Below are positions 61,650 to 64,000 of a stretch of 64,000 nucleotides of DNA, piece after piece. The DNA comes from Odontesthes bonariensis (taxonomy: Eukaryota > Chordata > Actinopteri > Atheriniformes > Atherinopsidae). Both the position numbers and the translations under genes were made by a program. The notes beneath the pieces were generated by a model, which had not been told where the DNA came from, did no database searches, and worked only from the letters and a program-made list of their open reading frames with translations. The first letter of the stretch is position 1; each line of letters opens with the position of its first letter. Location of the stretch: contig NC_134524.1 in assembly GCF_027942865.1 (NCBI RefSeq), positions 2,175,036 to 2,239,035 of the forward strand. Direction: 5' to 3'.

Positions 61650-62795
61650 AAATATAAAGTTGAGTCTACTGTCACAAACTTTGAATGAGGTCTCTGTGAT
61701 GTTGTATGGCTGAGTTGTGAGGCCTCCAAAATAGGGCAGTTTTTGGCTCGTTAAGTGCTTTCAATGCATTTTCCCATTGCACTGTGGGTAATTTCAAACT
61801 TCCCTTATCTATCAGTTTAAAGGACAAAGGCAGATCAGATTTATAACATGAAGCTGTTATAACAGGGCATCCATCTTGACATGTACGCACACTATGGTTT
61901 CTTAAAATTGCACTAATAATTTTGACTGCACTCGACTGTCTCGAACAAACGGTCGCTGTTCGAAAAGTAAAAGTTGTATCCGAATAATTCTTGAACCGTC
62001 AGCGCCCCAGGAGACGACAGAAGCCAGCGGTGTAATTTTCATTCAGCTACTATCTGTGGCTCGTTTTTCATGGCAGTTTTAAAATCATTTTACACCTGAA
62101 TTTTCTAATTGTAGGTGTTTATAATGGGCGGAATGTCAGCTGGAGGGCCGACTCTCTGCGCTCAGAGGCGATTTGTGATAAATCTGTGTGGAAAAGCTCA
62201 ATGAGTGTGACTTTGTGTGAAAGAGGACAAAAATGCCTACTTTTTGAAGTAAAATTTGTCCAGATTGGGCAGATATTTTGGACATGAGAGACATTTGTTC
62301 GAGGAATTGGTGCAGTATTAAATTCAGAGTGAGAAACAGTGGGAGAAGCACCTCAGCTGAGATGTAGTCTTCCTAAAACGGAAACTGCCGTTGTGTCAAA
62401 GCTGTATAATGTATCAACAAACCCTTTGGTTCAGTTAAAGCCGAGAGTCTCAGGTCACATGAACTTTGAATGAGGTCTGTTATGCTTTATGGCTCAGTTA
62501 TAAGACCTCTAAAATAGCACATAGTACTCGTTAAGTGCTTTTCAATGTATTTTCCCATTTACAATTTTCCCACTTTTTCCCATTTGGCCGGAATTCCTTT
62601 CGACGAATGAGAGCCAAACTTAATAGCACACCATTCCCGATCGATGCTTTTTAGACCGGTCAGACCATCACTGCTAGACTAGAAGCGCGCCGAACTTTAG
62701 AACGGAAACGGGAGAATAATAAAAGTCTGGCAACAGATTAAATATGTGTGTCTAATGCCTTTGGCATTGGCACCCATAATTAGTTATCTCCCCAT
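61650..62795 (-). mobile_element. Dispersed repeat of about 1.2 kb, copy 2
   Basis: Inverted relative of 50690-51990, again with direct repeats near both ends (GAACTTTGAATGAGGTCT at 62461 and a close match at 61679). Ends at GGCATTGGCACCCATAATTA. Confidence 0.6.
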
Positions 62796-62799
62796 CTTA

Positions 62800-62952
62800 A
62801 TATTTCAACTAACTCCTCGCTGTGTTGCTCCAACGCCGGGCGCAGCTCTGCGCACAGTTCCAGGAGGATTTCCCTCGGGAACCTAAAGCGGCTGATGAGC
62901 CAGTCGCCATCATGTTCACACACGCTCTCTTCGAATTGCAGCATTTGCAAAG
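62800..62952 (-). pseudogene. HARBI1-like transposase fragment
   Basis: Minus-strand frame WLISRFRFPREILLELCAEL followed by RPALEQHSEE, the N-terminal block of PIF/Harbinger transposases. Only about 50 codons remain and the catalytic DDE part is missing. Confidence 0.65.
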
Positions 62953-63345
62953 TCTGGTTTGTGAGTCATGGTTACTCACACATGCAGAAGCGCACACGTA
63001 AGGGGATTCGGCAGAAATCATGTTAGAATAGCTGTAGCCTATTTTAACCCGTCCCTATTTGAAGTAAGCAAAAACGGTCAAGGTTGCTGTGCTTTTTCAA
63101 AGCTTCTTACATACAATATGTTGGTCGCGTTGCCTGCGTTTTTACCAGTCAAGGAGGTTATGTTTTTGGTTGCGTTGGTTTGTCTGTCTGTCTGTTTGTT
63201 TGTTTGTCTGTTTAACTGAAAAGTGTGTAACTTTAATAAACATTTTTTTTTTAATCTCTATTCCTGGTTATGTCGGAGTTTTAATGTCTTCTGACAAGGT
63301 CCGTTATGAAGGTAACACACTGCCAAAAGCAAAGATGGGAACAAA
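62953..63345. other. Unassigned, with (TGTC/TGTT)n
   Basis: Short TGTC/TGTT repeats at 63180-63211. No gene recognised. Confidence 0.35.
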
Positions 63346-63830
63346 TTCAATTCAATTCAAAAATACTTTATTTATCCCAGAGGGAAAATAAATGTTGATG
63401 TAACTCAATTAAATCAAGGAGTTATTATAGATGCTGATGGCTGTGGGCAGGAAAGATTTCCTGTAGCGGTCCGTTTTGCATCCAAACTGAAGAAGCCTTT
63501 GACTGAAGAGACTCTGTTTTCTGATAACAGTCTCATGGAGAGGATGTTCAGGGTTGTCCATAATTCTCTTGATTTTATGCAAAATCCTTCTTTGCATTAT
63601 TGTCTCCAGAGGTTCCACAGTCGTCCCCAGAACAGAACCAGCCTTCCTTATCAGGTTGTTGAGTCTTTTTAGGTCCCTGGTTCTGATGCTGCTGCCCCAA
63701 CAGATGACGCCAGAGGAAATGACGCTCTCAACAACAGACTTGTAGAAGATCTGCAACATCTTGCTGCAAACCTTGAAGGACCTTAGCTTCCTCAAGAAGT
63801 ACAGTCTGCTCTTACCTTTCTTGTAGAAAT
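63346..63830 (-). mobile_element. LINE 3' end of the L2/Rex1 group
   Basis: Open minus-strand frame of 128 codons (63409-63795): ESVISSGVICWGSSIRTRDL, RKAGSVLGT, LLQFGCKTDRYRKSFLPTAI. This is the C-terminus of the same group as 7553-10800 but a different subfamily. The 3' end is a repeated AATTC run (63346-63360) after a CCTCTGGGATAAATAAAG-like tail. 5' truncated. Confidence 0.85.
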
Positions 63831-64000
63831 GGGAACATCTCCCATTAAGACTTTATTGTTTTTAAAGTACAATTTCTCCCTTTGGGTACCCCTAAAATGG
63901 CCAATTTTTACCTTAAATTTCCTAAATCTCCGCACCATCCCCCCCGGGCTTGGTCGCTTCGCTCCCTCGCCTACACCACTACGCTATAATTTCATCCTAG
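63831..64000. other. Unassigned end of window
   Basis: No recognised feature. Confidence 0.3.

Overview
The window looks like nuclear DNA of a teleost fish, probably a percomorph. It is rich in L2/Rex1-, RTE- and other APE-type LINEs, hAT, PIF/Harbinger, BEL/Pao and Gypsy pieces. It also carries a fish-type C2H2 zinc-finger family with near-identical 84-bp fingers and an Ig-superfamily receptor gene with GT-AG introns. There are no operons, rRNA, tRNA or CRISPR arrays. All calls come from reading the sequence; no database search was run.

The backbone is a set of four zinc-finger (ZNF) loci oriented +, -, +, -: A (3.06-5.74 kb), B (14.1-17.4 kb), C (39.0-43.5 kb) and D (56.5-60.1 kb). Each has the same TATA-box promoter and a 3' splice site opening one long finger exon (15, 7, 9 and 12 fingers, the last count including one damaged finger). 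A shared 3' module of up to about 1.1 kb follows. B and C, the segments between them (23.3/38.9 kb, 25.1/37.5 kb) and an inverted repeat around 28.3 kb read as the two arms of one large imperfect palindrome. A and D, with a LINE endonuclease fragment outside each, mirror each other about nearly the same axis.

The arms are swollen by insertions. The left arm took an RTE LINE (itself split by a solo-LTR-like element and a Harbinger-type element), a BEL/Pao fragment and hAT elements. The right arm took a roughly 5.3-kb LINE, itself split by an L2 LINE and a hAT element with perfect 8-bp target duplications. Left of B lie a long intact LINE ORF (1003 codons), a homopurine tract and a tandemly duplicated unidentified exon with 59-bp minisatellites.

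The clearest single-copy host gene is an Fc-receptor-like inhibitory receptor on the + strand (44.69-54.0 kb, seven exons, 324 codons). It has two Ig domains, one transmembrane segment and two ITIM-like tyrosine motifs. Its first intron holds a 55-bp minisatellite grown from a piece of L2 reverse-transcriptase coding sequence. Its last intron ends in about 16 copies of an 80-bp minisatellite, each carrying a near copy of the real splice acceptor.

From 54.8 to 64 kb the sequence is mostly decayed transposons: LINE pieces, a broken THAP domain, a HARBI1-like fragment and a second copy of a roughly 1.2-kb dispersed repeat. A plausible but unproven link is that the ZNF proteins, which vary mainly at DNA-contact residues, belong to a fast-evolving family that may target such elements.
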